Source: Aquimarina sp. Aq78 (GTDB lineage Bacteria > Bacteroidota > Bacteroidia > Flavobacteriales > Flavobacteriaceae). Taken from it: DNA of 64,000 bases. Below, one piece after another: positions 8,038 through 16,466 of the stretch. Numbering within the stretch: the first letter of the stretch is position 1; each line of letters starts with the position of its first letter. The notes below the pieces were generated by a model, which saw nothing but the letters and a program-made list of their open reading frames with translations, was not told the origin of the DNA and ran no database searches. The stretch is taken from positions 620,001 to 684,000 of the forward strand of contig NZ_OMKA01000026.1 in the NCBI RefSeq assembly GCF_900299525.1. The letters run 5' to 3'. Position numbers and translations under genes: made by a program.

Positions 8038-8922
8038 TTAACTTACTATCGGGCGGTCATTATATTTTTTGATAAGATGCAATATAACTTTTATTGGAAT
8101 TTCTATAGAATACGTTCCCGTATACGAAGGACAAATTACACAATCATCAAAATAAAATTCTACAGTATCATCATTTACCACAAAATTATTTTTATAAGCT
8201 TTAAAATCCCCTTTTGAAAGCTCCCAACAGTCATAATACAATTCTCCAGAACTAATACCTTCCTTTATAATTGTATTTATAGTAGTAAACACTTCTTCTT
8301 CTGTGCCAGTTTCAAAGAAATCATCAAAATAAATGAAATCATGTTTTTTAAGATCAAAGTTTATACAATCAAAGAGGTATGTAGAATATAGCATTCCAGA
8401 ATAATAATTCTCTTTGTAAAGGACAACACTAATACGATCACTTTTTACACTATAGATTTTATAATCAATAATTCTTTTATCTCTAAACCTATTGATTTTT
8501 AAGGTATCACAAAGTAACTCTTTATCCTCAAGAATTTGATTTTCGGTTTTTTCAATATTCAGATAGTTTTCTGTAATAAAATTATTAAAGACCGAATATA
8601 AAGGATCAATTTTCTCGTTTAAGTATGGGTATTGATAATCCAAAACATAAAGATCTTCTTCTTTTAAGAAGCTTTTAGAAACTACTAATTCCTGTAATTG
8701 AGTTTTATCATCTTTGGCGGTGATTAATCGTTCTCTTTTTATGGCTTTTGTTTTTTCCTGATCTAACTCCAGGCTTTCTTCAGAGAAAACTAATATGGTA
8801 TCTTCTGCCTTTTGTTCTGTATGTTGTTCGGTTTCTTGTTGCTCTGATGATTTTTGTGGGGACACCTCTTTTTTACATGCAATAAGGCTTAAAAAAATGA
8901 GGCAAGCGATAAGAGTTTTCAT
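8038..8922 (-). CDS. lipoprotein with DUF3298/RsiV-like domain
   Basis: A 294-residue predicted lipoprotein: MKTLIACLIFLSLIAC signal with lipobox cysteine at 16, followed by a 40-residue acidic, glutamine-rich linker. The C-terminal third contains the DUF3298 signature (FYFDDCVICPSYTGTYSIEIPIKVI, split around residues 255-280), found in RsiV anti-sigma proteins and in lysozyme-inhibitor-like envelope proteins. No anti-sigma N-terminus or sigma gene is next to it, so a regulatory role is not supported. It is monocistronic with its own FNR-type promoter (8943-8985), which links this envelope protein to the low-oxygen regulon. Confidence 0.7.
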   Translation of the reverse strand: MKTLIACLIFLSLIACKKEVSPQKSSEQQETEQHTEQKAEDTILVFSEESLELDQEKTKAIKRERLITAKDDKTQLQELVVSKSFLKEEDLYVLDYQYPYLNEKIDPLYSVFNNFITENYLNIEKTENQILEDKELLCDTLKINRFRDKRIIDYKIYSVKSDRISVVLYKENYYSGMLYSTYLFDCINFDLKKHDFIYFDDFFETGTEEEVFTTINTIIKEGISSGELYYDCWELSKGDFKAYKNNFVVNDDTVEFYFDDCVICPSYTGTYSIEIPIKVILHLIKKYNDRPIVS

Positions 8923-8942
8923 AGGTTTATTTTTAATTCATA

Positions 8943-8985
8943 TAAAAATAGGGTAGCAAATCATCAAAAAATATGATAATGATCA
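8943..8985 (-). promoter_or_regulatory. FNR-type site and -7 element, lipoprotein promoter
   Basis: TGATAATGATCA at 8974-8985 and, on the minus strand, TATTTTTA at 8943-8950; centres 33 bp apart. The lipoprotein ATG at 8922 is 57 bp from the site centre. Confidence 0.7.
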
Positions 8986-9005
8986 GCTTGTTTAACAAAC
9001 GAAAA

Positions 9006-9029
9006 GACGGATTTCGTTAGAAACCCGCC
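9006..9029 (-). terminator. hairpin terminator of the chaperone operon
   Basis: Read on the minus strand, GGCGGGTTTC and GAAATCCGTC form a 10-pair stem (two G-U) around TAAC, followed by a TTTTCGTTTG tail. It lies 120 bases beyond cbpM. Confidence 0.65.
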
Positions 9030-9148
9030 TCTTACTATGTAGTGTGTAATTAAAAAAATCTGTTTTCTATTTGTTTTTGCAAATATGTAATCAAACCAAT
9101 CATAAGAAAGCTTGACGAATACAGATAATCTTTGAACCGTTACCGGTG

Positions 9149-9442
9149 TTAATTTTCATATAGTCCTAATCTATTTTTAAGTATGTTCATTTCATCTTGG
9201 ATTTGATGAACTCGTTCTAGCAGACGCATGATGACTTCGACTCCTTCGAGGTTAATTTCTAATTCTTTATTGAATAGTATAATTTGTTCGATTCTGGGTA
9301 ATTCATCAGAGTTTAAAAATACAGTTTGACGAATAGTAATAATTTCAATTAATCCAAACTCATGTAATGAGTTTATGAAGGAGAATTCTATCTCGTGGCG
9401 TGAACAGAATTCTATTGCTGGTATAAGATGTCCTTTAGTCAT
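9149..9442 (-). CDS. cbpM: CbpM-like chaperone modulator
   Basis: A 97-residue small protein of the CbpM/MerR-like family. CbpM binds the J domain of CbpA and inhibits its co-chaperone and DNA-binding activities. The N-terminal half reads as a winged-helix-like segment (AIEFCSRHEIEFSFINSLHEFGLI), followed by a helical tail with a coiled-coil character (VIMRLLERVHQIQDEMNILKNRL). The frame is open further upstream, but the ATG at 9442 lies 10 bases after the cbpA stop and matches family length; the longer form would overlap cbpA. It is the third gene of the TerB-like/cbpA/cbpM unit. Confidence 0.8.
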   Translation of the reverse strand: MTKGHLIPAIEFCSRHEIEFSFINSLHEFGLIEIITIRQTVFLNSDELPRIEQIILFNKELEINLEGVEVIMRLLERVHQIQDEMNILKNRLGLYEN

Positions 9443-9452
9443 TATAATACAT

Positions 9453-10340
9453 TTAAAGCTTGGATAATGTTCTAAATAATTCTTTTTGTTGTTCCGACAG
9501 GTTATTTGGGATTTTGATAGTATATGTGATAAAAAGATCTCCAAATTGCCCTTCTTTTTTATATACGGGAAATCCTTTTCCTTTTAGTTTGGCCTTGGTA
9601 TCATTCTGAGTTTCGGGTTTTACATTTAGTTTTACTTTTCCGTCAAGGGTTTCGATTGTAATTTCACCACCCAAAACTGCAGTATACAAATCAATATCTA
9701 CTTGTAGATAGAGATCACTTTTGATCCGTTTAAACAAGGTTTTGTTTTCAATACGAAAAGTAATGTACAAATCTCCATTAGGACCATCTCCGATTCCTGG
9801 GCCTCCATGATTTTTGATCTTTATAGTTTGCCCGTTTTCAACCCCTGCAGGAATTGTAATTCGAATTTTTTTTTTGTTAACAGTTAGTGTTCTCTTATGT
9901 GTTTTATAGACATCCATTAGATCAAGATGTAATTCTGCATTATAGTCTTCTCCTCTATATCGAGTTCTACCTTGTGCAGAACTTCTCCTTGAACCTCCAA
10001 ACATTGACTCAAAAAAATCTGAAAAATCACTTTCTGAATATTTTTTATAGTATTGCTGTTGTCCAGATCGATTGTATTGTTGCTGAGATTGCTTGGCTTT
10101 TTCAAACTCTTCAGCATGTTTCCAATCTTTACCGTATTGATCGTATTTTTTTCGGTTTTCGGAATTACTCAATACTTCATTGGCTTCATTAACTTCTTTA
10201 AATTTTCTCTCTGCTTCTTTATCATTTGGATTTAGGTCTGGATGATATTTTCGAGCTAGTTTTCTATACGCCTTTTTAATATCTCCTTCTGAAGCATTTT
10301 TTGAAACACCTAATATTTTATAGTAGTCAATAAACTCCAT
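9453..10340 (-). CDS. cbpA: CbpA-like DnaJ co-chaperone
   Basis: A 295-residue class B J-protein. The J domain (residues 4-70) has the HPD tripeptide in ARKYHPDLNPND. It is followed by a Gly/Ser/Gln linker and the two C-terminal substrate-binding domains (IRITIPAGVENGQTIKIKNHGG onward); no zinc finger is present. J-proteins stimulate DnaK ATPase and load clients. CbpA is a stationary-phase paralogue of DnaJ and is controlled by CbpM, the next gene. It lies 19 bases after a TerB-like gene, whose upstream FNR-type promoter probably drives all three. Confidence 0.92.
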   Translation of the reverse strand: MEFIDYYKILGVSKNASEGDIKKAYRKLARKYHPDLNPNDKEAERKFKEVNEANEVLSNSENRKKYDQYGKDWKHAEEFEKAKQSQQQYNRSGQQQYYKKYSESDFSDFFESMFGGSRRSSAQGRTRYRGEDYNAELHLDLMDVYKTHKRTLTVNKKKIRITIPAGVENGQTIKIKNHGGPGIGDGPNGDLYITFRIENKTLFKRIKSDLYLQVDIDLYTAVLGGEITIETLDGKVKLNVKPETQNDTKAKLKGKGFPVYKKEGQFGDLFITYTIKIPNNLSEQQKELFRTLSKL

Positions 10341-10359
10341 ATGCTAACTTGAAAATTAG

Positions 10360-10767
10360 TTACTGTTTTTCAAAAATTAATTTTAATCGACCAAGCATCA
10401 TTAATTCAGATTTGTTTTTACCAGAAAATGCACCTGCAATAGCATTAGCTGTAGTCCAAATCAATTGTTTTAGTCTGTCTGTAAAACGAGATTGATGTTC
10501 TTTAAAAAATGTTTCGAATTGAGTAAAGCAATCTTCTGCACTCAACTCTTCATGATCAAGCCAGTCAAAAACAATCTCGATTTGAAAAGAAGCATCAACA
10601 CCAAACTCATCTTCAATGTTATCTACTTTTAACCATTCTGTCTTTACAATTTTTCGTAAGGAATCATATTCTGATTTGCGAACTACTTTATCCGATGCAG
10701 CAATTGCATAAAATAGCTTGCCTAGGTTTTGATAAAATATAATCCCTATATTTTGAGCAGTATTCAT
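10360..10767 (-). CDS. TerB-like helical protein
   Basis: A 135-residue all-helical cytoplasmic protein. The start (FYQNLGKLFYAIAASDKVVRKSEYDSLRKIV) resembles the TerB/tellurite-resistance fold, where paired acidic residues such as ASDKVV-x-E bind metal. Beyond that I do not recognise it, and tellurite resistance should not be inferred from it. It is the first gene of an operon with cbpA and cbpM and diverges from the FixL-like kinase gene; the 107-bp gap between them carries one FNR-type palindrome with -7 elements on both sides. Confidence 0.6.
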   Translation of the reverse strand: MNTAQNIGIIFYQNLGKLFYAIAASDKVVRKSEYDSLRKIVKTEWLKVDNIEDEFGVDASFQIEIVFDWLDHEELSAEDCFTQFETFFKEHQSRFTDRLKQLIWTTANAIAGAFSGKNKSELMMLGRLKLIFEKQ

Positions 10768-10795
10768 ATCATAAAAAATTATCGGTTAATGAATA

Positions 10796-10838
10796 TAAAT
10801 TTAATAAGATCTGGTCATGTTTTTTATGACATAAATCA
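10796..10838 (-). promoter_or_regulatory. FNR-type site and -7 element, TerB-cbpA-cbpM promoter
   Basis: TGACATAAATCA at 10827-10838 and, on the minus strand, TAAATTTA at 10796-10803; centres 33 bp apart. The site centre is 65 bp from the TerB-like ATG. Confidence 0.65.
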
Positions 10839-10870
10839 GTTCTGGTAACAAATCAAAATGATTACTTTTG
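10827..10870 (+). promoter_or_regulatory. same FNR-type site facing the kinase gene
   Basis: The palindrome at 10827-10838 also has a perfect TACTTTTG at 10863-10870 on the plus strand, 34 bp centre to centre. The ATG at 10875 is so close that the kinase mRNA may be leaderless or nearly so. A further inverted pair GTCAT/ATGAC overlaps the site at 10814-10830. Confidence 0.5.
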
Positions 10871-10874
10871 AAGC

Positions 10875-12110
10875 ATGAAAGTTTTCGAAAAGGATAATAA
10901 TATTTTCAAATTACTTTCTGAGGCCATTTCAGAAGGGATCATTGTAGTGAATGAGAAGCAAACAATAGTAGCAACTAATGGATCTGCAAATACTATTTTT
11001 GGTTATGACAAAGATGAGTTAGTGGGAAAACACCTTAATACTTTGATACCAAAAAAATACCATCACGGTCACAAAAAGCATTTTGAAGGATTTGTAGATC
11101 ACAGCGAAAAACGACATATGGGGGCAGGACGAGATCTTTTTGGAATACGAAAAGACGGTTCTGTATTTCCAGTAGAAGCAGGATTAAATCCATTTGCAAT
11201 TTATGGTAATAATTATGTAATGGCCCTTGTTATCGATATTACACTTCGGAAACAACAAGAACAGCAAATACAAGATTTAAATGCTAAGCTAGAGCAAAAA
11301 ATAGAAGAACGTACCGAAGAACTACATCATACCATAGAAGAATTAAAAGAAGAAGTAAAACTTCGTATGGAAGCCGAAGCTCAAACCAAAGAATCTTTAA
11401 AAAAAGAACGAGATTTAAGTGAGTTAAAAACAAAATTTCTTTCGCTTGTTTCACATGAATTTAAAACACCATTAAGTGGTATTCTTACTTCTGCCACACT
11501 TGCAGGAAAATACACCAAAACAGAACAACAGGAAAAGAGAGAAAAGCATCTCGATACCATAAAAAATAAAGTAAAGTACTTGGACAATATCCTTAATGAT
11601 TTTTTATCTATCGAACGATTAGAAACAGGTAAAGTAACCTATAAATACAGTCAGTTTCCGTTAAGTAAAGTTGTCAATGAAGTGGTCTATGATGCTAATA
11701 TGTTACTTAAAGATGGGCAAAGAATAAATTACCCTAAGGATATTGATGACTATGTTATAGAGTTTGATGAAAAGATTTTAGAGCTTGCTCTCACTAATTT
11801 AATTAATAACGCGATCAAGTATTCTGGAGAACATACCACTATAGATTTACAGGTATGTTTTGAAGATGATATCCTTACATTTAAGATTATCGACCAGGGT
11901 ATTGGTATTCCTAAAAAAGAACAAGATTTTATTTTTAAACGATATTTTAGGGCAGAAAATGCTTTGTTGGATCAAGGAACCGGTATTGGGTTAAATATTG
12001 TGAAAAGTCATTTGGAAAACCTGGGAGGGAGTATTACTTTTACGAGTAAGGAAAATAAAGGTTCTACATTTACTGTTACCGTACCTACAACCAATATTCG
12101 CGAATCATGA
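10875..12110 (+). CDS. FixL-like PAS sensor histidine kinase, soluble
   Basis: A 411-residue cytoplasmic kinase without membrane segments. Residues 10-120 are a PAS domain with the hallmarks of the FixL haem PAS: YHHGH with His66 at the spacing of the proximal haem histidine, and MGAGRDLFGIRKDG with Arg86 exactly 20 residues on, matching the distal arginine that senses O2. A coiled coil (130-190) leads to the HisKA domain (SHEFKTPLSG, phospho-His194) and the ATPase domain (N box NLINNAIKYSG, G boxes DQGIGIP and GTGIGL). It overlaps the response regulator gene by four bases (ATGA). It probably senses oxygen; haem binding is inferred. Confidence 0.88.
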   Translation: MKVFEKDNNIFKLLSEAISEGIIVVNEKQTIVATNGSANTIFGYDKDELVGKHLNTLIPKKYHHGHKKHFEGFVDHSEKRHMGAGRDLFGIRKDGSVFPVEAGLNPFAIYGNNYVMALVIDITLRKQQEQQIQDLNAKLEQKIEERTEELHHTIEELKEEVKLRMEAEAQTKESLKKERDLSELKTKFLSLVSHEFKTPLSGILTSATLAGKYTKTEQQEKREKHLDTIKNKVKYLDNILNDFLSIERLETGKVTYKYSQFPLSKVVNEVVYDANMLLKDGQRINYPKDIDDYVIEFDEKILELALTNLINNAIKYSGEHTTIDLQVCFEDDILTFKIIDQGIGIPKKEQDFIFKRYFRAENALLDQGTGIGLNIVKSHLENLGGSITFTSKENKGSTFTVTVPTTNIRES

Positions 12111-13165
12111 AAACTATTCTTTTAATCGAAGATGACACAGCACTTAGAGAAAACACTGCAGAACTGTTAGAACTTTCAGATTATAAAGTAATCACCTCTC
12201 CAAATGGAAAAGTTGGTATTGTTAAGGCCAAGGAAGAAAAACCAGATATCATTGTTTGTGATATTATGATGCCCGAAGTTGATGGATATGGAGTACTAGA
12301 AGCATTGTCCTACGATACCACGACCAACCATATTCCTTTTATATTTTTATCTGCAAAAACAGAACATAAAGAGATTAGAAAAGGAATGGATTTGGGAGCA
12401 GATGACTATCTAACTAAACCTTTTGAAGAGGAGGAACTATTGAGTGCAATCGAAAGCCGTCTTGCAAAAGCAGCATTACTCTCTAAAGTTGTTAATGATC
12501 AACAGTTCTCTACACTTGCTGTTTCTGAGGATAATGGACTTAGGAATTTACATGAGCTTAAGAATTTTTTTGATGATCATGGTGAGATTTCTGAATTTAA
12601 AAAAGGAGAAGTAATCTATGAAGAAGGAGAGCATTCTAATAACATATATCTCATCCTAAAAGGAGTTGTTAAAAGCCATAAAATGGATGAGAATGGTAAA
12701 GAACTGATCACTACTTTATACAAAACCGATGATTTCCTGGGGTTCACTTCGTTTATAGATAATACACCATATTTAGAATCAGCAACAGCAGTTGAAGACT
12801 CTGAGTTAGCAGGAATATCAAAAAACAATTTAAAAGAGATTCTAGAAAAAAGCAAGAATATTTCTCTCGAATTAATGGAGCTACTTACTGATAATCTTTC
12901 TGAAATTAAAGAGCAACTACTACAAATGGCCTATAGTTCGGTACGCAAAAAAACGGCACAAACGATACTTCAATTTGCCGACGTACTGAACAAAAAATCT
13001 CAGGATAGCATAAAAATATCCAGGAATGATTTGGCAAGTGTCGCTGGGATTGCAACAGAAAGTTTGATACGTACATTATCCAGTTTTAAAAAAGATGGGT
13101 TGATTGAAATCGAAGGGCGTAACATAAAAATTTTGGATTTATCTGGTCTTCAGCTAGTAGAATAA
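12107..13165 (+). CDS. response regulator fused to a CRP/FNR effector
   Basis: A 352-residue regulator with a receiver domain (1-125; acid pocket Asp9/Asp10, phospho-Asp52 in VCDIMMPEVDG, Ser82, Lys104), then a cyclic-nucleotide-like beta barrel (about 145-260) and a C-terminal Crp-type helix-turn-helix (about 295-352). The recognition helix reads IATESLIRTL: Glu318 and Arg322 match the E and R of CRP and FNR that read the G of TGA, while Thr317 replaces the CRP arginine. It has no FNR iron-sulfur cysteines, so phosphorylation by the partner kinase is the likely input. It combines the roles of FixJ and FixK and is the best candidate for binding the TGA-N6-TCA sites. Confidence 0.9.
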   Translation: MKTILLIEDDTALRENTAELLELSDYKVITSPNGKVGIVKAKEEKPDIIVCDIMMPEVDGYGVLEALSYDTTTNHIPFIFLSAKTEHKEIRKGMDLGADDYLTKPFEEEELLSAIESRLAKAALLSKVVNDQQFSTLAVSEDNGLRNLHELKNFFDDHGEISEFKKGEVIYEEGEHSNNIYLILKGVVKSHKMDENGKELITTLYKTDDFLGFTSFIDNTPYLESATAVEDSELAGISKNNLKEILEKSKNISLELMELLTDNLSEIKEQLLQMAYSSVRKKTAQTILQFADVLNKKSQDSIKISRNDLASVAGIATESLIRTLSSFKKDGLIEIEGRNIKILDLSGLQLVE

Positions 13166-13185
13166 AAATACAAAAGCACTCAAAC

Positions 13186-13228
13186 TGATTTTTGTCATAT
13201 TTTTCATGAGTACATCCTAATACATTTG
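13186..13228 (+). promoter_or_regulatory. FNR-type site and -7 element, Usp-hemN promoter
   Basis: TGATTTTTGTCA at 13186-13197 and TACATTTG at 13221-13228; centres 33 bp apart. The Usp ATG is 58 bp from the site centre. Confidence 0.75.
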
Positions 13229-13249
13229 CTGTATTAGAAAGTATTAAAA

Positions 13250-14086
13250 ATGAAAAACATCCTGATCCCGACAGATTTTTCTGAAAATTCGTGGAATGCC
13301 ATTACATATGCATTGTCATTTTTTAAAAGGGTGAAATGTAACTTTTATTTGTTACATGTCTCTCCCTTTGAAGAAATGATAGGAGGAGATTCATTTTATG
13401 GTTCAAAAGAAACAGTGTTAGAAAAAAACACACAAAGCGATAAAGAGCAAATGCAATTATTGCTTAAAAGAATAGAAAAACTACCTTTAAATACGAAACA
13501 TAGCTTTTTCACAATTAATGAATATATCTTTTTTGTAGACGCGATTAGAAAACAGGTCAAGGAAAAGAATATTGATTTTATTGTTATGGGAACCAAAGGA
13601 GCTTCTGGGATTAAGGAAAAAACTATAGGCAGTAATACCGGAGATGTAATTACAAAAGTAAAATGCCCGGTTTTGGTTATCCCCGAAAAAGCCAAGTATA
13701 CCAAGCCTAAAGAAATTGCATTTCCCACAGATTATAATATGTTATACAAAAGTAGGGTGTTAAATACGATCATGGATACTCTTACTTTAAATGAAGCCGC
13801 TTTACGGATTTTGCATGTTGCCAAAAAAGAACAAGAATTAACCGATCGACAAAGAAAAAATAAAAACTTTCTAGACGATTCTATTGATGAAATAGAGCAT
13901 AGTTTTCATTTCCTGTCTAATCCCAATATCGAAGAAGCGATACAATGTTTTGTTGAAAGCAGAGACATTGATATGATTACTATGATTGCCAAAAACCTTA
14001 ATTTCTTCCAACGTATTTTGTTTCACCCTACAGTCGAAAAAATAAGTTATCATATTAATATCCCTTTTTTAGTGTTACATGAATAA
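13250..14086 (+). CDS. universal stress protein, tandem UspA domains
   Basis: A 278-residue cytoplasmic Usp. Domain 1 (1-145) has the nucleotide-binding signature G-x2-G-x9-G-S (GTKGASGIKEKTIGS), then CPVLVIPE. Domain 2 ends in NIPFLVLHE but lacks the glycine motif, so only the first domain should bind ATP. The opening MKNILIPTDFSENSWNAI is shared with the other Usps here, which indicates repeated duplication. It lies directly after the kinase/regulator pair with its own FNR-type promoter and is followed 71 bases later by hemN, probably in one transcript. Confidence 0.9.
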   Translation: MKNILIPTDFSENSWNAITYALSFFKRVKCNFYLLHVSPFEEMIGGDSFYGSKETVLEKNTQSDKEQMQLLLKRIEKLPLNTKHSFFTINEYIFFVDAIRKQVKEKNIDFIVMGTKGASGIKEKTIGSNTGDVITKVKCPVLVIPEKAKYTKPKEIAFPTDYNMLYKSRVLNTIMDTLTLNEAALRILHVAKKEQELTDRQRKNKNFLDDSIDEIEHSFHFLSNPNIEEAIQCFVESRDIDMITMIAKNLNFFQRILFHPTVEKISYHINIPFLVLHE

Positions 14087-14157
14087 TTTGTAAATGAGGA
14101 GAGAAGAAATATCGGGTTTTTATAATATAATTAATTAGGTGTAAGCTAACCACATTG

Positions 14158-15555
14158 ATGACAGCTAAGAATAGTTCAAAAAACAAAAAAATGGGCGCAA
14201 ATTTAATTCATAAATATAATATTCCTGGACCTCGATACACAAGTTATCCAACTGTCCCTTATTGGGATATCAATACTTTTTCATTAAAAAAATGGACAAC
14301 ATCCATACAACAATCATTTACAGAAAGTAATAATACAGAAGGAATAAGCCTATATATTCACCTGCCATTTTGTGAAAGTATGTGCACTTTTTGTGGATGC
14401 AATAAACGTATTACAAAACGACATGATGTAGAAGAACCTTATATAAATACGATTTTAAAAGAATGGCAATTGTACCTTAAAATTTTTGAGACTAAGCCCA
14501 AAATAAAAGAGTTACACCTGGGAGGAGGTACACCCACATTTTTTTCGCCCGAAAATTTACAGTATCTAATTAATGGTATTTTCTCGGGAGTAGAACAAGC
14601 AAAAGATTGTGAATTAAGTTTTGAAGGGCATCCCAATAATACTACCAGAGAACATTTGCAGGCGTTGTATGATGTTGGTTTCAGAAGAGTAAGTTTTGGT
14701 GTGCAGGATTATAACGAAACGGTACAAAGAGCAATCCATAGGATTCAACCTTTTGAGAATGTAAAATATGTGACAGAGACCGCCAGAGAAATTGGTTTTA
14801 CTTCTGTGGGGCATGACATTATTTTTGGACTGCCTTTTCAAACACAAGAAGCAGTAATCGATACTATCCTAAAGACAAAAGAACTATTGCCTGATCGACT
14901 GGCATTCTACAGTTATGCACACGTACCATGGCAGAAAGGTAATGGACAACGTGGTTTTAACGAATCTGATCTCCCAACAGGAGAACAAAAGCGAAAACAA
15001 TATGAAATAGGAAAAAAGTTACTATCAGAAGTAGGTTATGTAGAAATCGGAATGGATCATTTTGCCTTAAAAAATGATTCACTATACCAATCTATGGAAA
15101 ATCAAAGTCTGCATCGTAATTTTATGGGATATACTGCCTCCAAAACACATGCAATGATTGGTTTGGGAGTATCTGCAATTAGTGATAGTTGGTATGGTTT
15201 TGCTCAAAATGTAAAAGGAGTAGAAGAGTACCAGCATTTGGTGAAAGAAGGTATTATTCCTGTTTATCGAGGGCATATTTTAACAATAGAAGATCAGATT
15301 ATACGCAAACATATCCTTAATTTGATGTGTCATTTTAGTACCAAATGGGAGGATGATCATATGTATTTTAAAGAACTACCCGAGGTGTTACAGAACTTAA
15401 AAGAATTAGAAGCAGATCAATTACTGATGATTAATGATTCTCATATTCATGTTACAGAAAAAGGTCGACCTTTTGTTCGTAATATCTGTATGGCTTTTGA
15501 CCTTAGATTACAACGCAAAATACCAGAGACAATGTTGTTTTCGATGACAGTTTGA
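14158..15555 (+). CDS. hemN: oxygen-independent coproporphyrinogen III oxidase
   Basis: A 465-residue radical-SAM enzyme that decarboxylates coproporphyrinogen III to protoporphyrinogen IX without O2, giving haem synthesis under anoxia. The cluster motif is CESMCTFCGC (CxxxCxxC plus the conserved fourth Cys); HLGGGTPTFF and GHPNNT follow, as does the C-terminal HemN domain. An in-frame TTG sits three bases before the ATG used here. There is no FNR-type site directly upstream, and the gene probably reads through from the Usp promoter at 13186-13228. hemN is a classical FNR target elsewhere, which supports the low-oxygen interpretation. It converges with the fatty acid hydroxylase gene. Confidence 0.92.
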   Translation: MTAKNSSKNKKMGANLIHKYNIPGPRYTSYPTVPYWDINTFSLKKWTTSIQQSFTESNNTEGISLYIHLPFCESMCTFCGCNKRITKRHDVEEPYINTILKEWQLYLKIFETKPKIKELHLGGGTPTFFSPENLQYLINGIFSGVEQAKDCELSFEGHPNNTTREHLQALYDVGFRRVSFGVQDYNETVQRAIHRIQPFENVKYVTETAREIGFTSVGHDIIFGLPFQTQEAVIDTILKTKELLPDRLAFYSYAHVPWQKGNGQRGFNESDLPTGEQKRKQYEIGKKLLSEVGYVEIGMDHFALKNDSLYQSMENQSLHRNFMGYTASKTHAMIGLGVSAISDSWYGFAQNVKGVEEYQHLVKEGIIPVYRGHILTIEDQIIRKHILNLMCHFSTKWEDDHMYFKELPEVLQNLKELEADQLLMINDSHIHVTEKGRPFVRNICMAFDLRLQRKIPETMLFSMTV

Positions 15556-15576
15556 TACTCTTAAGAATTTGAAAAG

Positions 15577-16461
15577 CTATTCTTTTTTCTGTTTTGATGT
15601 TTTGAAGCCATAGATGATTTGACCAATAAAATTTTCAGGGACTTTTTCATCACCAGGAAACCCTAAAGCTATTGTGCCACTATCTTCGGGGATATAATTG
15701 GTCTTAAAGATATAATCCCAAAGACTTAAACTAATTCCAAAATTCACACCATAAGAGCCTTTAGGTAATTCATAAGAATGATGATATAAATGCATGACTG
15801 GGTTATTGAGGATGTATTTAAGCGGTCCCCAGGTAATCTTTATATTAGAATGATTAAAATGGCCAATTGTAATTGCCAAAAAATGTACAATGTAGGCCTG
15901 TTCTGGTTCAAAACCACCTAAAATCATTACACCAATAGTTTTAAGTGGTTTATAGAAAATGTTTTCCATCCAGTGATATCTTAGGTGTGCAGCAAACCCC
16001 ATTTCTTTAACAGAATGGTGTATTTTATGAAATCTCCATAAGAATGAATACTTATGAAGTAAAATATGAGTAAGCCATTGCACAAAATCGAGTACAATAA
16101 AAAATAGTAGAAGTTGTACCCATGTAGAAAGATTAGAAACATCAATTATGGTTAAAGTTTTTGCAGAAATCCCAATATCTTTAAAAATCACTTCAAGTAG
16201 TTTATAAAAACCGCTTATAGCAATGGCAAAAAGAAAAAAATTAAAAAACATATAGAAACCATCTAGCCAAAAATCTTTTCTAAAAACAGATTGATTTTTT
16301 CTCCAGGGAAAAATAATTTCTAACCCCCAGACGAATAATGATATAGCAATAAGTCCCCAAAAATAATTGGTATACCATGGAACTTCAAATAGCATTGATT
16401 TCCATGTCCATTGTATATTACCTATAAAGGAATCTGTAAATGCATTTATGTATTTTTCCAT
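15577..16461 (-). CDS. sterol desaturase/fatty acid hydroxylase family protein
   Basis: A 294-residue integral membrane protein with four or more helices and the histidine clusters of the fatty acid hydroxylase superfamily: HILLH, FHKIHHS and HLYHHS, which bind a di-iron centre. Family members hydroxylate or desaturate lipids with O2; the substrate cannot be told. It is the last gene of the sulfite dehydrogenase operon (five bases after the rhodanese gene), a puzzling partner for sulfur oxidation. It converges with hemN, with only 21 bases between the stops and no obvious hairpin. Confidence 0.8.
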   Translation of the reverse strand: MEKYINAFTDSFIGNIQWTWKSMLFEVPWYTNYFWGLIAISLFVWGLEIIFPWRKNQSVFRKDFWLDGFYMFFNFFLFAIAISGFYKLLEVIFKDIGISAKTLTIIDVSNLSTWVQLLLFFIVLDFVQWLTHILLHKYSFLWRFHKIHHSVKEMGFAAHLRYHWMENIFYKPLKTIGVMILGGFEPEQAYIVHFLAITIGHFNHSNIKITWGPLKYILNNPVMHLYHHSYELPKGSYGVNFGISLSLWDYIFKTNYIPEDSGTIALGFPGDEKVPENFIGQIIYGFKTSKQKKE

Positions 16462-16466
16462 AACTA

